NCBI GenBank assembly: GCA_040882645.1
Contig: JBBEAX010000027.1
Span: 1 to 36,247 of the forward strand
Direction: 5' to 3'
Length of the DNA: 36,247 nt
DNA from: JAUYIV01 sp040882645
GTDB lineage: Bacteria; Actinomycetota; Acidimicrobiia; Spongiisociales; UBA11373
The translations under genes were made by a program, and so were the position numbers. Below are positions 7,996-16,077 of the stretch, piece by piece; the stretch's first letter is position 1; each line of letters starts with the position of its first letter. A model generated the notes under the pieces. It was not told where the DNA came from. It saw only the letters and a list, made by a program, of their open reading frames with translations, and searched no databases.

Positions 7996-9189
7996 ATGAG
8001 AGTATTTCGTCTTGCGGTCGTCCTCGCGTTTGCGGCAGGAGTGCTGTTCATCGCCCCACCGGGGGGTGCCAAGTCGTCCGGGTGGAAGAGCCACTCCGGC
8101 ACCGTGGTCGCGGTTATCGATGGCGACACGCTCGATGTCCTCTTCGCCGACGGCGTGGTCCGCCCGGTTCGTCTGTACGGCATCGACACTCACGAGTGGA
8201 ATGAGTGCATGGGCCCTGAGGCGACCGCACGGATGCGGCAGCTTGCACCCGTTGGTAGCGCGGTGACGATGAAGGGCGACCTCACTTTGCCCCTCGACGG
8301 GCTCGGACGGGACTCGATGCGCTTGTTCCGCGACGGAAAGGACGTCACTCGAGTGATGCTCAAGGAGGGATATGGAATCCCCCGCAGTCCCAAGGAGATC
8401 GGGTTCAAGGCCATCCGCTCGTACCGGAAGGCCGTAGCGAAGGCTCAGAATGCCGGTGCGGGCATCTGGGATCCGACGGTCTGTGGGTCAGGACCTCAGC
8501 AGAGCGCGACGATTCGACTCCGTGTCATGTACGAGGTGGACGGTTCCGACGAGGCCAACCCCGCCGGAGAGTGGGTTGAGATCCGCAACGATGGCGGCGA
8601 AGAACTCGACCTGAGCGGCTGGCGCTTGCGCGACGCCTCGCGGAGGACCGTTCTTGTCTTTCCCAACGGGACCACGGTCGCTGCCGGCACGGGCCTGCGG
8701 GTGGTGGGAGGAACCGGCTCGGGGGGAGGGGTCCTCTACTGGGGTAACAAGGCGGCCCACCTCGAACGGACCGGGGACGGTGTGTATCTCCAGGACCCAG
8801 GCGATGACATCCGCGCGTATGTCGAGTTCCCGTGCTTCGTAGCCTGCTCCGATCCGCTCCAGGGCAAGGTCGTGATCGCCGTCAATTATGACGCCGAGGG
8901 CATCGACAAGGCGAACATCAACGGCGAGTGGGTACAGATCACGAACACCTCCAGTTCGACGGTCGACCTCTTTGACTATGTGGTCGAGCGCGATACCTAC
9001 GTCTATCACTTCGACCAGTCCATGCCCGTGGCCCCGGGGACATCTGTTCGTCTCCACGTGGGTTTCGGATCAGACAACGGTTCGACCGCCTACTGGGGGA
9101 AGAAGCGCCCGGTCTTCAACAACTTCTCGGGGACGGTCCATCTCCGAACCCTTGACGGCCGGATCGTCGCGGAGTACTCGTGGCCATGA
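7996..9189 (+). CDS. secreted SNase-like nuclease with two lamin-tail domains
   Basis: 397 aa. A signal peptide (1-25) is followed by a staphylococcal-nuclease domain (about 30-155) with VVAVIDGDTLDV, RLYGIDTHEWNE and GLGRDSMRLF, which supply the metal-binding Asp and the catalytic Arg/Glu positions of the family. Two lamin-tail-like beta domains follow (about 170-275 and 280-397; WVEIRNDGGEELDLSGWRL and WVQITNTSSSTVDLFDYVV). Lamin-tail domains often accompany extracellular nucleases. Likely role: cell-surface or secreted nucleic acid degradation. The ATG at 7996 is chosen because it starts a good signal peptide. An upstream TATGGT (7909-7914) could be its -10, giving a leader of about 75 nt. 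Confidence 0.85.
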   Translation: MRVFRLAVVLAFAAGVLFIAPPGGAKSSGWKSHSGTVVAVIDGDTLDVLFADGVVRPVRLYGIDTHEWNECMGPEATARMRQLAPVGSAVTMKGDLTLPLDGLGRDSMRLFRDGKDVTRVMLKEGYGIPRSPKEIGFKAIRSYRKAVAKAQNAGAGIWDPTVCGSGPQQSATIRLRVMYEVDGSDEANPAGEWVEIRNDGGEELDLSGWRLRDASRRTVLVFPNGTTVAAGTGLRVVGGTGSGGGVLYWGNKAAHLERTGDGVYLQDPGDDIRAYVEFPCFVACSDPLQGKVVIAVNYDAEGIDKANINGEWVQITNTSSSTVDLFDYVVERDTYVYHFDQSMPVAPGTSVRLHVGFGSDNGSTAYWGKKRPVFNNFSGTVHLRTLDGRIVAEYSWP

Positions 9190-9246
9190 TGCCCGGGCCT
9201 ACGCCACAGCCCTGAGTCCGGCTGTCGCGGCCTTGAGCTGCCTGGG

Positions 9247-9258
9247 TACGCTGGTCGG
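9247..9258 (+). promoter_or_regulatory. -10 element of a leaderless promoter
   Basis: TACGCT (9247-9252), then 6 nt, then the GTG at 9259. Same geometry as the elements before 3361, 10051, 25834 and 29086. Confidence 0.45.
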
Positions 9259-10023
9259 GTGCCCGAACAGAAGAAGCCGACCAGCCTCATCGGCAAGGTG
9301 GGCAAGGGGATCAGGGATCCAAGAGCCGCATGGCGGTACCTGGTGCGTGTCCGTCGGAACCGCAGGATCTCGCAGTCGACCGACGGCGATCACATCTCCT
9401 TCTACCGCCGGGTGATGGCCGACGACGTGGTGCGCAAGTCGCCCGACGGCGCAGTCGGCACCGAGGAGCGCGAGGCGTGGCTCGAGCTCGGCAATCGACA
9501 GTTCACCTACCTGCGCGACCGCGGGCTGCGCCCCGACCACCGCATGCTCGAGATCGGGTGCGGCAACCTCCGTGCCGGATGGCGCTTCATCGAGTTCCTC
9601 GGGGAGGGCGCCTACACCGGGGTCGACATATCGCCCGAGATCCTGCTCGCCGCCCAGGACACCCTGGTGGAGCAGGGGCTCGTGGCCAAGCGCCCCCACC
9701 TGATGATCGTCAACGACATGTCCTTCAAGGCCCTCCCCGACGATCATTTCGACGTCGTCCATGCCCACAGCGTCTTTTCTCACACGCCGATCGAGATCTT
9801 GGAGGCGGCATTCAAGGCCGTTCGCCGGGTGATTCGAGAAGACGGGTTCTTCGACTTCACGTACAACAAGAGCGGTGACGGCCGCTACTGGGGCACGCTG
9901 CGAGAGGACTACTTCTACCCGCTCGAGATGCTGGTGCGGCTGGCCGGGGAGCGCGGCTTCGCGGCCGAGGAGATGGAGGGGTGGGTGCACCCGCAGTCGA
10001 AGCTGCGGTTGCGGCCCCGTTAG
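9259..10023 (+). CDS. class I SAM-dependent methyltransferase
   Basis: 254 aa with the Rossmann motif MLEIGCGNLRAG (about 96-107), the acidic motif II YTGVDISPEIL and motif IV/V VVHAHSVFSH. The N-terminal 70 residues are basic and helical. The substrate is unknown; it may be a small molecule or lipid, judging from general resemblance to family-11 methyltransferases. The GTG start at 9259 fits the leaderless arrangement. A separate leaderless promoter precedes the next gene, so there is no clear operon. Confidence 0.8.
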   Translation: MPEQKKPTSLIGKVGKGIRDPRAAWRYLVRVRRNRRISQSTDGDHISFYRRVMADDVVRKSPDGAVGTEEREAWLELGNRQFTYLRDRGLRPDHRMLEIGCGNLRAGWRFIEFLGEGAYTGVDISPEILLAAQDTLVEQGLVAKRPHLMIVNDMSFKALPDDHFDVVHAHSVFSHTPIEILEAAFKAVRRVIREDGFFDFTYNKSGDGRYWGTLREDYFYPLEMLVRLAGERGFAAEEMEGWVHPQSKLRLRPR

Positions 10024-10038
10024 CGGCATGGCGGGACG

Positions 10039-10050
10039 TACCCTCGTTTC
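10039..10050 (+). promoter_or_regulatory. -10 element of a leaderless promoter
   Basis: TACCCT (10039-10044), then 6 nt, then the GTG at 10051. Confidence 0.45.
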
Positions 10051-10659
10051 GTGACTGCAACCTTCATCGGGGCCTTTGGCATCGCCTGCGGCGTGTTGAT
10101 GGCGTCGGGTGCCTTCAAGGTCGTGCAACCCGCCGGGGTGGCGGGCGCCGTGCAGACCCTCGGGGTGAGAGTGCCCCGGTGGAGCGGTCGGCTCATCGGG
10201 TTGGCCGAGATCGCGGTTGGGGCCGCCGGCTTGGCCGCACCCGGCCAGGTTCCGGCCATCGCGGTGGGTATCGCTTACCTGGCGTTCGCCGGGGTGGTGG
10301 TGGCATTGATGCGTCGGGGCGAGACATCGTGCGGGTGCTTCGGGCAGATCGAGAGTCCGCCGAGCTGGCTTCATGTGGCGATCGACCTCGGGGCTGCCGC
10401 GGCCGCGCTGGGTCACGCCGCGGCGATGTCGCCGAGTATCTTCGAATACTCCCGAACGCTTGGCTGGGAGGCCATTCCGTTCCTCGGGCTGATCGCGGTC
10501 GGAGTGCTTTGCACGGTGGCCATCCTCACCGTGCTCCCCGCTGTCGTCGCCCAGACGCGGGCGGCGGCCGCGGAGGCCGACGCGCGCCATGGACGACTTC
10601 ACCACCGCTCGCATGGGACGGATCTCGTTCAGATCGAGAGCCCTTCGGATCCGCGGTGA
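10051..10659 (+). CDS. MauE/DoxX-like membrane protein
   Basis: 202 aa with four membrane segments and a conserved-looking CGCFG motif (Cys94, Cys96) after the third helix (MRRGETSCGCFGQI). This is the architecture of MauE-type redox-associated membrane proteins, which work with MauD in disulfide handling during methylamine dehydrogenase light-chain maturation. The C-terminal 35 residues are a hydrophilic tail. It lies 4 kb from the MauA-like and MauD-like genes, separated by the nuclease and methyltransferase genes. A functional link is inferred from family co-occurrence. Confidence 0.75.
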   Translation: MTATFIGAFGIACGVLMASGAFKVVQPAGVAGAVQTLGVRVPRWSGRLIGLAEIAVGAAGLAAPGQVPAIAVGIAYLAFAGVVVALMRRGETSCGCFGQIESPPSWLHVAIDLGAAAAALGHAAAMSPSIFEYSRTLGWEAIPFLGLIAVGVLCTVAILTVLPAVVAQTRAAAAEADARHGRLHHRSHGTDLVQIESPSDPR

Positions 10660-10665
10660 GCGGGG

Positions 10666-12036
10666 TCAGGCTGCAGCGAGCGCCGTTAGCGCGGCGTCGA
10701 GGGCTGGATCGGTGTCGAACGTGAAATCTTCCCAATCCGCCAGGATCTCGATGTCGGGGCTGATGCCATCGCGTTCCCAGTCGGCGTCGGGATCGGCCAG
10801 GAGCCGGAACACCTCGGCGGCGATCCACAGCTTCGACCCTCCGGGGAGCGAGAACCCATGCAGGGTCTCGACGTTCCCGGTAGTCGTGGACCCGATCAAG
10901 ACGGTGCGGTCCCTGGAGCCGAGGATGCCGGAAATGATCTCGCCGTAGCTCTCGGTGTGCTCGCCGATGAAGACGGCGAGGGGGACTGTGGCGGAGTTGT
11001 GGATCGGATCCGCCTCTATCGAGAGCTGCCGGGTGTCCTCCCGGCTGGCGTATTCCCCAATGAGGCCCGAGACGAACAGCGACATGATGGGCTCGGCGAC
11101 GACGCTCGAGCCCCCGCCGTTGACTCGTAGGTCGAGGATCAGCCCGTCCAGGGGCCCCCACTCCTCGAGAGTGTCGCGGACCTGGTCGTCGATGGTGTTG
11201 TCGGCGAACGTCGGGATCATCATGAAACCGACCCGGCGTCCTGCCGTGTCCGGGACGATCATCGCCTCGATCGGAATGTTGCCCGTGACGCGGGCGCGCA
11301 CCGCCGCCACCGAGCGGTCGGGTTCCCCGGGAGTGCGGACCGTCATGGTGACCAGGCTGCACTCGGGCCCGCGCAGCCGCGCCGACTGCCGCCCCGGCTC
11401 GTCGCCCAGTGCGATTCCATCGACAGCCAGGATGCTGTCGTGCGACTCGATGCCGGCGAGGTCGGCTGGTGACCCCGGGAACACGGTGATGATCGTGATC
11501 AGCTGGTCCTCGGGGACGGCGGTCGCCACGATCCCGATCCCTTCGTAGTCGTTGTCGCCGGCGAAGATCTCGTCGGACTCGGCCACTTGGGCCGGCGTCT
11601 CGAAGCGCGAGTGCTCATCGCCCAGCGACTCCACCAATGCGTCGAGCCGCTCGTAGAGGACCGCGGTACTCACGCCGCTGTTGATCTCGGCACGCAGACC
11701 GGCGATGGCGGCATCCCAGTCGATGCCTCCAAGATCCGGGTCGAAGTAGGTGTCCCGGAAGAGCTGATCGAATGATTCGAGGACCAGCAGTTGGCTCGCC
11801 ATCGTCAGCTCCTCGGGAGTGATCGTCGTCGACGTGGGCTCCACCGGAGGAGTGGTGGTGATCGTCCGACCTTCACACTGGGGAGGGATCACGAGTCCCT
11901 CCGGCAATGTGCTGGTCGAACTCGTCGGCGACACGAGAGTGGTAGAGGTCGTCACCGGCGAGGTCGTCGAAACCCCCGCGTCAGGTGCACACCCGGCGAC
12001 GAGCACCGTCATCGCTAGGACCGCAATTCTTCGCAC
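10666..12036 (-). CDS. S41-family (C-terminal-processing) peptidase-like lipoprotein
   Basis: 456 aa. The lipoprotein signal has the lipobox VAGC (Cys16), followed by a Ser/Thr-rich linker (about 20-75). A helical N-terminal domain with LYERLDALVESLGDEHSRF precedes a PDZ-like domain (about 155-240, GSPADLAGIESHDSILAVDG) and the S41 core (DGLILDLRVNGGG; HTESYGEIISG with Ser363). The position that holds the dyad lysine in Tsp/CtpA enzymes appears to be Asn388 (TTTGNVETL), so it is either inactive or uses another mechanism. The GTG start at 12036 is chosen for AGGAG 9 nt upstream and the lipobox distance; the open frame extends further upstream without such support. It converges on the MauE-like gene with 6 nt between the stops. 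Confidence 0.85.
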   Translation of the reverse strand: MRRIAVLAMTVLVAGCAPDAGVSTTSPVTTSTTLVSPTSSTSTLPEGLVIPPQCEGRTITTTPPVEPTSTTITPEELTMASQLLVLESFDQLFRDTYFDPDLGGIDWDAAIAGLRAEINSGVSTAVLYERLDALVESLGDEHSRFETPAQVAESDEIFAGDNDYEGIGIVATAVPEDQLITIITVFPGSPADLAGIESHDSILAVDGIALGDEPGRQSARLRGPECSLVTMTVRTPGEPDRSVAAVRARVTGNIPIEAMIVPDTAGRRVGFMMIPTFADNTIDDQVRDTLEEWGPLDGLILDLRVNGGGSSVVAEPIMSLFVSGLIGEYASREDTRQLSIEADPIHNSATVPLAVFIGEHTESYGEIISGILGSRDRTVLIGSTTTGNVETLHGFSLPGGSKLWIAAEVFRLLADPDADWERDGISPDIEILADWEDFTFDTDPALDAALTALAAA

Positions 12037-12100
12037 CGCCGCCTCTCCTAGGTGTCGAGCGAGAGTAACGACGGGCGTTGGATAGAGGTTCAACGGGGAG

Positions 12101-12149
12101 TCAAGAATCAAGAATCAAGACGCTCTTCGCTCTTCGCTCTTGGCTCTTT
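12101..12149. repeat. heptamer tandem array (7 units)
   Basis: Seven contiguous 7-bp units: TCAAGAA, TCAAGAA, TCAAGAC, then GCTCTTC, GCTCTTC, GCTCTTG and GCTCTTT. The first three are roughly complementary to the last four, so the array can fold on itself. It lies between the S41 gene and the tRNA cluster, just after tRNA-Phe on the minus strand. Confidence 0.85.
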
Positions 12150-12152
12150 TTG

Positions 12153-12225
12153 TGGTCAGGGCCAGGATCGAACTGGCGACCTCTGGTTTTTCAGACCAGC
12201 GCTCTACCAACTGAGCTACCTGACC
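12153..12225 (-). tRNA. tRNA-Phe (GAA)
   Basis: Full cloverleaf on the minus strand: acceptor GGTCAGG/CCTGACC, D stem GCTC/GAGC, anticodon stem CTGGT/ACCAG around loop CTGAAAA (anticodon GAA), T arm with TTCGATC. CCA is not encoded. Last of three tRNA genes in the order Glu-Asp-Phe. Confidence 0.95.
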
Positions 12226-12240
12226 GCGTCCGAATTGGAC

Positions 12241-12318
12241 TGGCGGGGACGACGGGATTTGAACCCGCGATCTCCGGCTTGACAGGCCGGCGTGAACTCC
12301 AGGCTTCACCACGCCCCC
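12241..12318 (-). tRNA. tRNA-Asp (GTC)
   Basis: Cloverleaf on the minus strand with acceptor GGGGGCG/CGTCCCC (one G-U), D stem GTGA/TCAC, anticodon stem CCGGC/GCCGG around CTGTCAA (anticodon GTC), and T loop TTCAAAT. CCA is encoded (12241-12243). Confidence 0.95.
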
Positions 12319-12322
12319 AGCG

Positions 12323-12395
12323 TGCCCCCAACGGGATTCGAACCCGTGTTGCCGGCTTGAAAGGCCGGCGTCCTAGGCCGCTGGACGATGGGGGC
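12323..12395 (-). tRNA. tRNA-Glu (TTC)
   Basis: Cloverleaf on the minus strand with acceptor GCCCCCA/TGGGGGC, anticodon stem CCGGC/GCCGG around CTTTCAA (anticodon TTC), and T arm GTTCGAATC. First gene of the Glu-Asp-Phe cluster. The upstream region (12396-12470) has TATCCT on the minus strand at 12408-12413 and a near-palindrome centred on GTATATAC (12448-12465), either of which may belong to the promoter. Confidence 0.95.
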
Positions 12396-12509
12396 CGGCG
12401 TCGGGCGAGGATACACCCGACACCTCCATCTCCAGCCGGGAGGCGGCCCGGAGTATATACCCCGGCACCCGATCACCCTCCGGGGCGGTTCTCCTCACCC
12501 AAACGCGAC

Positions 12510-12533
12510 GGATGGGCCCCCGAGGGCCCATCC
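12510..12533 (-). terminator. hairpin terminator of the small membrane protein gene
   Basis: GGATGGGCCC (12510-12519) and GGGCCCATCC (12524-12533) make a perfect 10-bp stem with a 4-nt loop, 18 nt past the stop of the minus-strand gene at 12551. There is no strong T-tract. Confidence 0.65.
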
Positions 12534-12550
12534 ACACGAATCGCTCGACG

Positions 12551-12928
12551 CTAGGCGGACTTGCCGCGGCCCATGACGAGTCCGACGATGCCGATCACGA
12601 CACCGAGGAGCATCAGCCACATGCCCATGCCGATGCTGCCGACGCCGGCGTCATCGAGCACACCCTGGATGTCGAAGTAGTTGATGATGGCGACGGCGGC
12701 GCCGACGGCGAGTGCCACCCAGGCCAGCCAGAACGGATACTTGCGGCCTGCATAGGTGAAGTACCCCAGAACCGCGAGGGCCAGGCCGGAGATGAGGGTG
12801 AACCAGCCATCCCCACCGTCCATGCCGGTCACGTCGATTCCGAGCACCGTTGCCCACGCGAGGAACGACCCGATGGCGAGCAGAGCCCCACCGACCATCA
12901 TCGCGATTCCCGCATTCTTGCTATTCAC
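12551..12928 (-). CDS. small four-helix membrane protein (125 aa)
   Basis: Four predicted membrane helices (about 5-25, 42-60, 66-85 and 100-120) with a basic C-terminal end (GRGKSA). No cysteines or obvious catalytic motif. The start GTG at 12928 is set by GGGGAGG 7 nt upstream; the longer open frame beyond it lacks support and would run into the divergent sulfotransferase gene. Function unknown. It is monocistronic with its own hairpin terminator. Confidence 0.75.
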   Translation of the reverse strand: MNSKNAGIAMMVGGALLAIGSFLAWATVLGIDVTGMDGGDGWFTLISGLALAVLGYFTYAGRKYPFWLAWVALAVGAAVAIINYFDIQGVLDDAGVGSIGMGMWLMLLGVVIGIVGLVMGRGKSA

Positions 12929-13031
12929 TACAGATCCTCCCCGGGGTTGACTGGATCCGGATGCTATCCGGAACGGCTCGGCCGCGCCGACCGACCGGTC
13001 GAAGGTCTCAACCGGGGGAGGTCCGCCGCCG

Positions 13032-13892
13032 ATGCCATCCCCAGTGATCGCTGTAGTCCACATCCACAAGACTGCCGGAACCACTCTCGCCGGCGTCTTC
13101 AAGCGTTCGTTCGGCGGCCGGCACTGCGACGTCCGGCTGACCGATCCCGCCGCGGACCATCTGACGCCCGATGGGCTACGGCAGCTCCGCCGGTGGTATC
13201 CCCGGCTCGAAAGCATCCTCGGTCATCCGGTGCGCGCCTACGCCGGGCTGGAAGAGGTGGTGGGGGAGATCCGATATGTCTCGTTCTTGCGTGACCCGAT
13301 CGTCCGCACCGCCTCTCATTATCAATACGACGTGCAGCGTGGAGGAGTCGATCTTCCGTTCGAGGATTGGATCACCCACGACGCGGTGCGCGACCGGCAG
13401 ACCCGAATTCTGGCAGGGCCTGACGGGACCGCCTCCGAGGCCGTCGGTCACCTCGACCGTTTCGCGTTCGTAGGGCGGGCCGACCGGTTCGACGAGTCCC
13501 TGGTGATGCTGAAGCGCTTCGTCGGGATGCCCGATGTCAGGTACGCATCGAAATGGGTGGCGCCGACCGACGACATCAAGAAGCGGCTACTGGCTGATCC
13601 GGAGGCAGTTGCCAGAATCTCTGCGGTGAATCAGGCCGACCTCGAGGTTTGGGATCACCTGATCCACGAGGTCTACCCGAAGCAGGTGGCGCGGTACGGG
13701 GCGGGCCTCGCCCCGGATACGGCCGCGCTCGAGAAGGTGAACTCCCGCATGACAGTTCGTCGGATGTACGCGCATCCCCGATACGCCTGGTACGTCGCCA
13801 AGTGGCGGTGGGGCTATTCGCCCTGGGTGAATCGAAGGCGCGCCGCGCTGGGACGGCCGACCCCCACCGAAACGCAGCGCACGGAGCGCTAG
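13032..13892 (+). CDS. sulfotransferase-family protein (heparan sulfotransferase-like fold)
   Basis: 286 aa. The PAPS 5'-phosphosulfate loop is HIHKTAGTTL (about 10-19) and the 3'-phosphate motif is FLRDPIVRTASHY (about 84-96), as in the sulfotransferase family 2 group. The C-terminus is basic and rich in Trp/Tyr/Arg, perhaps membrane- or polymer-associated. The acceptor is probably a surface glycan but cannot be assigned. GGGGGAGG about 10 nt upstream supports the ATG at 13032. Confidence 0.8.
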   Translation: MPSPVIAVVHIHKTAGTTLAGVFKRSFGGRHCDVRLTDPAADHLTPDGLRQLRRWYPRLESILGHPVRAYAGLEEVVGEIRYVSFLRDPIVRTASHYQYDVQRGGVDLPFEDWITHDAVRDRQTRILAGPDGTASEAVGHLDRFAFVGRADRFDESLVMLKRFVGMPDVRYASKWVAPTDDIKKRLLADPEAVARISAVNQADLEVWDHLIHEVYPKQVARYGAGLAPDTAALEKVNSRMTVRRMYAHPRYAWYVAKWRWGYSPWVNRRRAALGRPTPTETQRTER

Positions 13893-14000
13893 GCGGGCGC
13901 GGGTTTCGTGTCCGACGGTCGCTCTATCATCCCGACGCTCTGTCGGGACAACCGGCAGCACTGATCTCCGACCCTGGTCGGAGCGGTCCGAGGGGGACTG

Positions 14001-14969
14001 TTGAACGCTGTCATCGAAGCCACCGGTCTTGTCATGAAGTACAAGGACGTCGTCGCGCTCGACGGGCTCGACCTATCGGTCGCCGAAGGCACGGTCCTGG
14101 GCCTGTTGGGCCCCAACGGCGCCGGGAAGACGACCGCGGTGTCCATCCTCACCACCCTGCTGCAGCCGGATTCGGGGACTGCCCGGGTCGCCGGGATCGA
14201 CGTGGTCCAACACCCTCAGGAAGTGCGAAAGCGCATCGGGCTGTCGGGCCAGAACGCGGCGGTCGACGAGCACCTCACCGGGTTCGAGAACCTCGAAATG
14301 ATCGGCAGGCTCTATCGCCTCGGGAAGGCACGTTCCCGCGTCCGGGCCCGCGAGTTGCTGGAGAGGTTCGACCTCGTCGAAGCCGCCGATCGGCCGGTGA
14401 AGACCTACTCAGGCGGCATGCGCCGCCGTCTCGACCTGGCGGGCGCCCTCGTTGCCGAGCCGCCGGTGCTGTTCCTCGATGAGCCCACCACCGGCCTCGA
14501 CCCGCGGAGTCGTACCGAGTTGTGGCGGGTGATCCGCGAGCTCGTCGATCGGGGCACCACGCTGCTGCTCACCACCCAGTACCTCGAGGAGGCCGACCGT
14601 CTCGCCGACGAGATCATGGTGATCGATCACGGCAAGGCCATCGCTCAGGGTTCCTCGAACGCCCTCAAGCTGATGGTCGGCGGGGACCGCATCGAAGTGG
14701 TGGTCGACTCGGTGGAGGCGGTGGAACGGGCCCGCCTCGTGCTCTCCCGGTTCTCCGAAGGGGACCTGCAGACCGACGAGCGAACCCGCACCATCGTGGC
14801 GCCGATCTCCGGCGGCGCGTCAGTGTTCACCCAGGCACTGCGTGCCCTCGACGAAGAAGGTCTCGATCTCCACGACGTCTCGTTGCGCCGACCCACCCTC
14901 GACGATGTGTTCCTCACGCTCACGGGCCATGGGGCGGAGATCGCCGACGACGCCGAGGTCAACCCATGA
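14001..14969 (+). CDS. ABC transporter ATP-binding protein, DrrA-like
   Basis: 322 aa. Walker A GPNGAGKTT (37-45), signature YSGGMRRRLDLAGAL, Walker B VLFLDEPTTGLD and the switch-histidine region LLLTTQYLEEAD. The C-terminal extension (about 230-322) is the domain seen in daunorubicin-resistance-type exporters. The start is TTG at 14001 after GAGGGGG. Its stop overlaps the permease start (ATGA), so the two form a unit for export of an unknown compound or lipid. Confidence 0.9.
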   Translation: MNAVIEATGLVMKYKDVVALDGLDLSVAEGTVLGLLGPNGAGKTTAVSILTTLLQPDSGTARVAGIDVVQHPQEVRKRIGLSGQNAAVDEHLTGFENLEMIGRLYRLGKARSRVRARELLERFDLVEAADRPVKTYSGGMRRRLDLAGALVAEPPVLFLDEPTTGLDPRSRTELWRVIRELVDRGTTLLLTTQYLEEADRLADEIMVIDHGKAIAQGSSNALKLMVGGDRIEVVVDSVEAVERARLVLSRFSEGDLQTDERTRTIVAPISGGASVFTQALRALDEEGLDLHDVSLRRPTLDDVFLTLTGHGAEIADDAEVNP

Positions 14970-15769
14970 GCCTCTTCGACCCGATCATCGACGGCGCGGT
15001 CATCGCCAAGCGCAACATCATCAAGATCAAGCGAGTGCCGGAGGTGCTCGTCTTCGTGCTGATCTCGCCGATCATGTTCGTCGCGCTCTTTGCCTACGTG
15101 TTCGGCGGCTCGATCGACATCGCCGGTGGCTCGTACAAGGAGTTCCTGATCGCAGGGATCTTCGCCCAGACGGTGATTTTCGGCGCCACTTTCACCGGCG
15201 CGGGGCTCGCTGACGACATGCAGAAGGGGATCATCGACCGGTTCCGATCGCTGCCGATGTCCCGCGCCGCGGTCGTGGTCGGGCGCACCGCCAGCGACGT
15301 CATCTACAACGTCCTGTCGCTGGCGATCATGGCGCTGACCGGCCTCGTCGTCGGCTGGCGCATCAACAACGGCCCTATCGACGCCGCACTCGGGTTCGGT
15401 CTGCTGATCCTGTTCGCCTACGCGTTCTCGTGGGTGATGGCCTATGTCGGGTTGCTGGTACCCAGCGTCGAGGTGATCAACAACGCCTCGTTCATCGTCA
15501 TCTTCCCGATGACGTTCATCGCCAACACTTTCGTCCCCGCCGAGAACCTGCCGACGGTGCTCCGCAACTTCGCCGAATGGAACCCGGTATCGGCGGTCAC
15601 TCAGGCAGCGCGGGAGTTGTTCGGCAACATCCCCCCGGGAACCCCCGAACCCACGGCATGGCCGCTGGAGAACCCGGTGATCTACACCCTCATCTGGGTC
15701 GTGGTGATCATCGCGATCTTCGCACCCCTGTCAGTAAGCCGGTACAAGAAGGCGCGGTTGAAGGGCTAG
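14966..15769 (+). CDS. ABC-2 family permease, DrrB-like
   Basis: 267 aa with six membrane segments. It shows the ABC-2 pattern: LISPIMFVALFAYVFGG, then DDMQKGIIDRFRSLPMSRAA in the cytoplasmic loop, and NTFVPAENLPTVLRNFAEWN near the last loop. The ATG at 14966 overlaps the ATPase stop. It is the last chromosomal gene before the island; its stop is followed at once by a heptamer array and then attL. Confidence 0.9.
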   Translation: MSLFDPIIDGAVIAKRNIIKIKRVPEVLVFVLISPIMFVALFAYVFGGSIDIAGGSYKEFLIAGIFAQTVIFGATFTGAGLADDMQKGIIDRFRSLPMSRAAVVVGRTASDVIYNVLSLAIMALTGLVVGWRINNGPIDAALGFGLLILFAYAFSWVMAYVGLLVPSVEVINNASFIVIFPMTFIANTFVPAENLPTVLRNFAEWNPVSAVTQAARELFGNIPPGTPEPTAWPLENPVIYTLIWVVVIIAIFAPLSVSRYKKARLKG

Positions 15770-15771
15770 GG

Positions 15772-15813
15772 CAGTCCCCAGTCCCCAGTCCCCAGTCTCC
15801 AGCCTCCAGCCGG
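15772..15813. repeat. heptamer tandem array (6 units)
   Basis: Six contiguous 7-bp units: CAGTCCC three times, then CAGTCTC, CAGCCTC and CAGCCGG. It lies between the permease gene and the island's left end. Confidence 0.85.
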
Positions 15814-15831
15814 AAGGAGGGCTTCAGGGGT

Positions 15832-15875
15832 GGTGGGTCGGGTGGGAATCGAACCCACAACCTTCGGGTTAAAAG
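15832..15875 (-). repeat. attL: displaced 3' fragment of tRNA-Lys
   Basis: Identical over 44 bp to 33400-33443. It covers the tRNA from the anticodon loop (CTTTTAA) to the acceptor end, but the 5' half is absent: the sequence beyond 15875 does not form anticodon, D or acceptor stems. It is therefore an attachment-site remnant, not a working tRNA. Confidence 0.9.
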
Positions 15876-15964
15876 TCCCGTGCAAGTCGTATCGGCTGGT
15901 GTCGCCACCTACCGAAAGGTGTTGTCCCGTAGGGCTCTCGGGCGATTGACGTCTCGTCTTGTGG

Positions 15965-15980
15965 CAGCCGATATCGGCTG
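15965..15980. promoter_or_regulatory. 16-bp perfect palindrome inside the left end
   Basis: CAGCCGATATCGGCTG, a perfect palindrome between the att core and the arm sites. Half of it (ATCGGCTG) also occurs near 15892. It could be a binding site for an excisionase, host factor or recombinase. Confidence 0.5.
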
Positions 15981-15993
15981 TTTGTGAGTGGTT

Positions 15994-16013
15994 CGGTAGA
16001 AGATCGGTAGAAG
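15994..16013 (+). promoter_or_regulatory. arm-type integrase sites, left end
   Basis: Two CGGTAGAA units spaced 11 bp apart (starts 15994 and 16005). The 20-bp string differs at only two positions from that at 33311-33330. Matching paired motifs at both ends, inside the att cores, are what arm-type sites of tyrosine integrases look like. Confidence 0.65.
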
Positions 16014-16077
16014 CCGCAGGGACCAGTCGAGCCCCAGACCACCCAACAAGGGCGCGGTGCTCGGGAGGCGTGGAGGT

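Noticed and set aside
12101..12149. CRISPR array
   Set aside because: Units are 7 bp with no spacers and no cas genes in the window.
12078..12554. 158-aa plus-strand open frame and others over 12052-12550
   Set aside because: They run through the tRNA-Phe, -Asp and -Glu genes and the heptamer array.
15834..15875. tRNA-Lys at the left end of the island
   Set aside because: Only the 3' part from the anticodon loop is present; no 5' acceptor, D or anticodon partner strands, so it is an attachment-site remnant.
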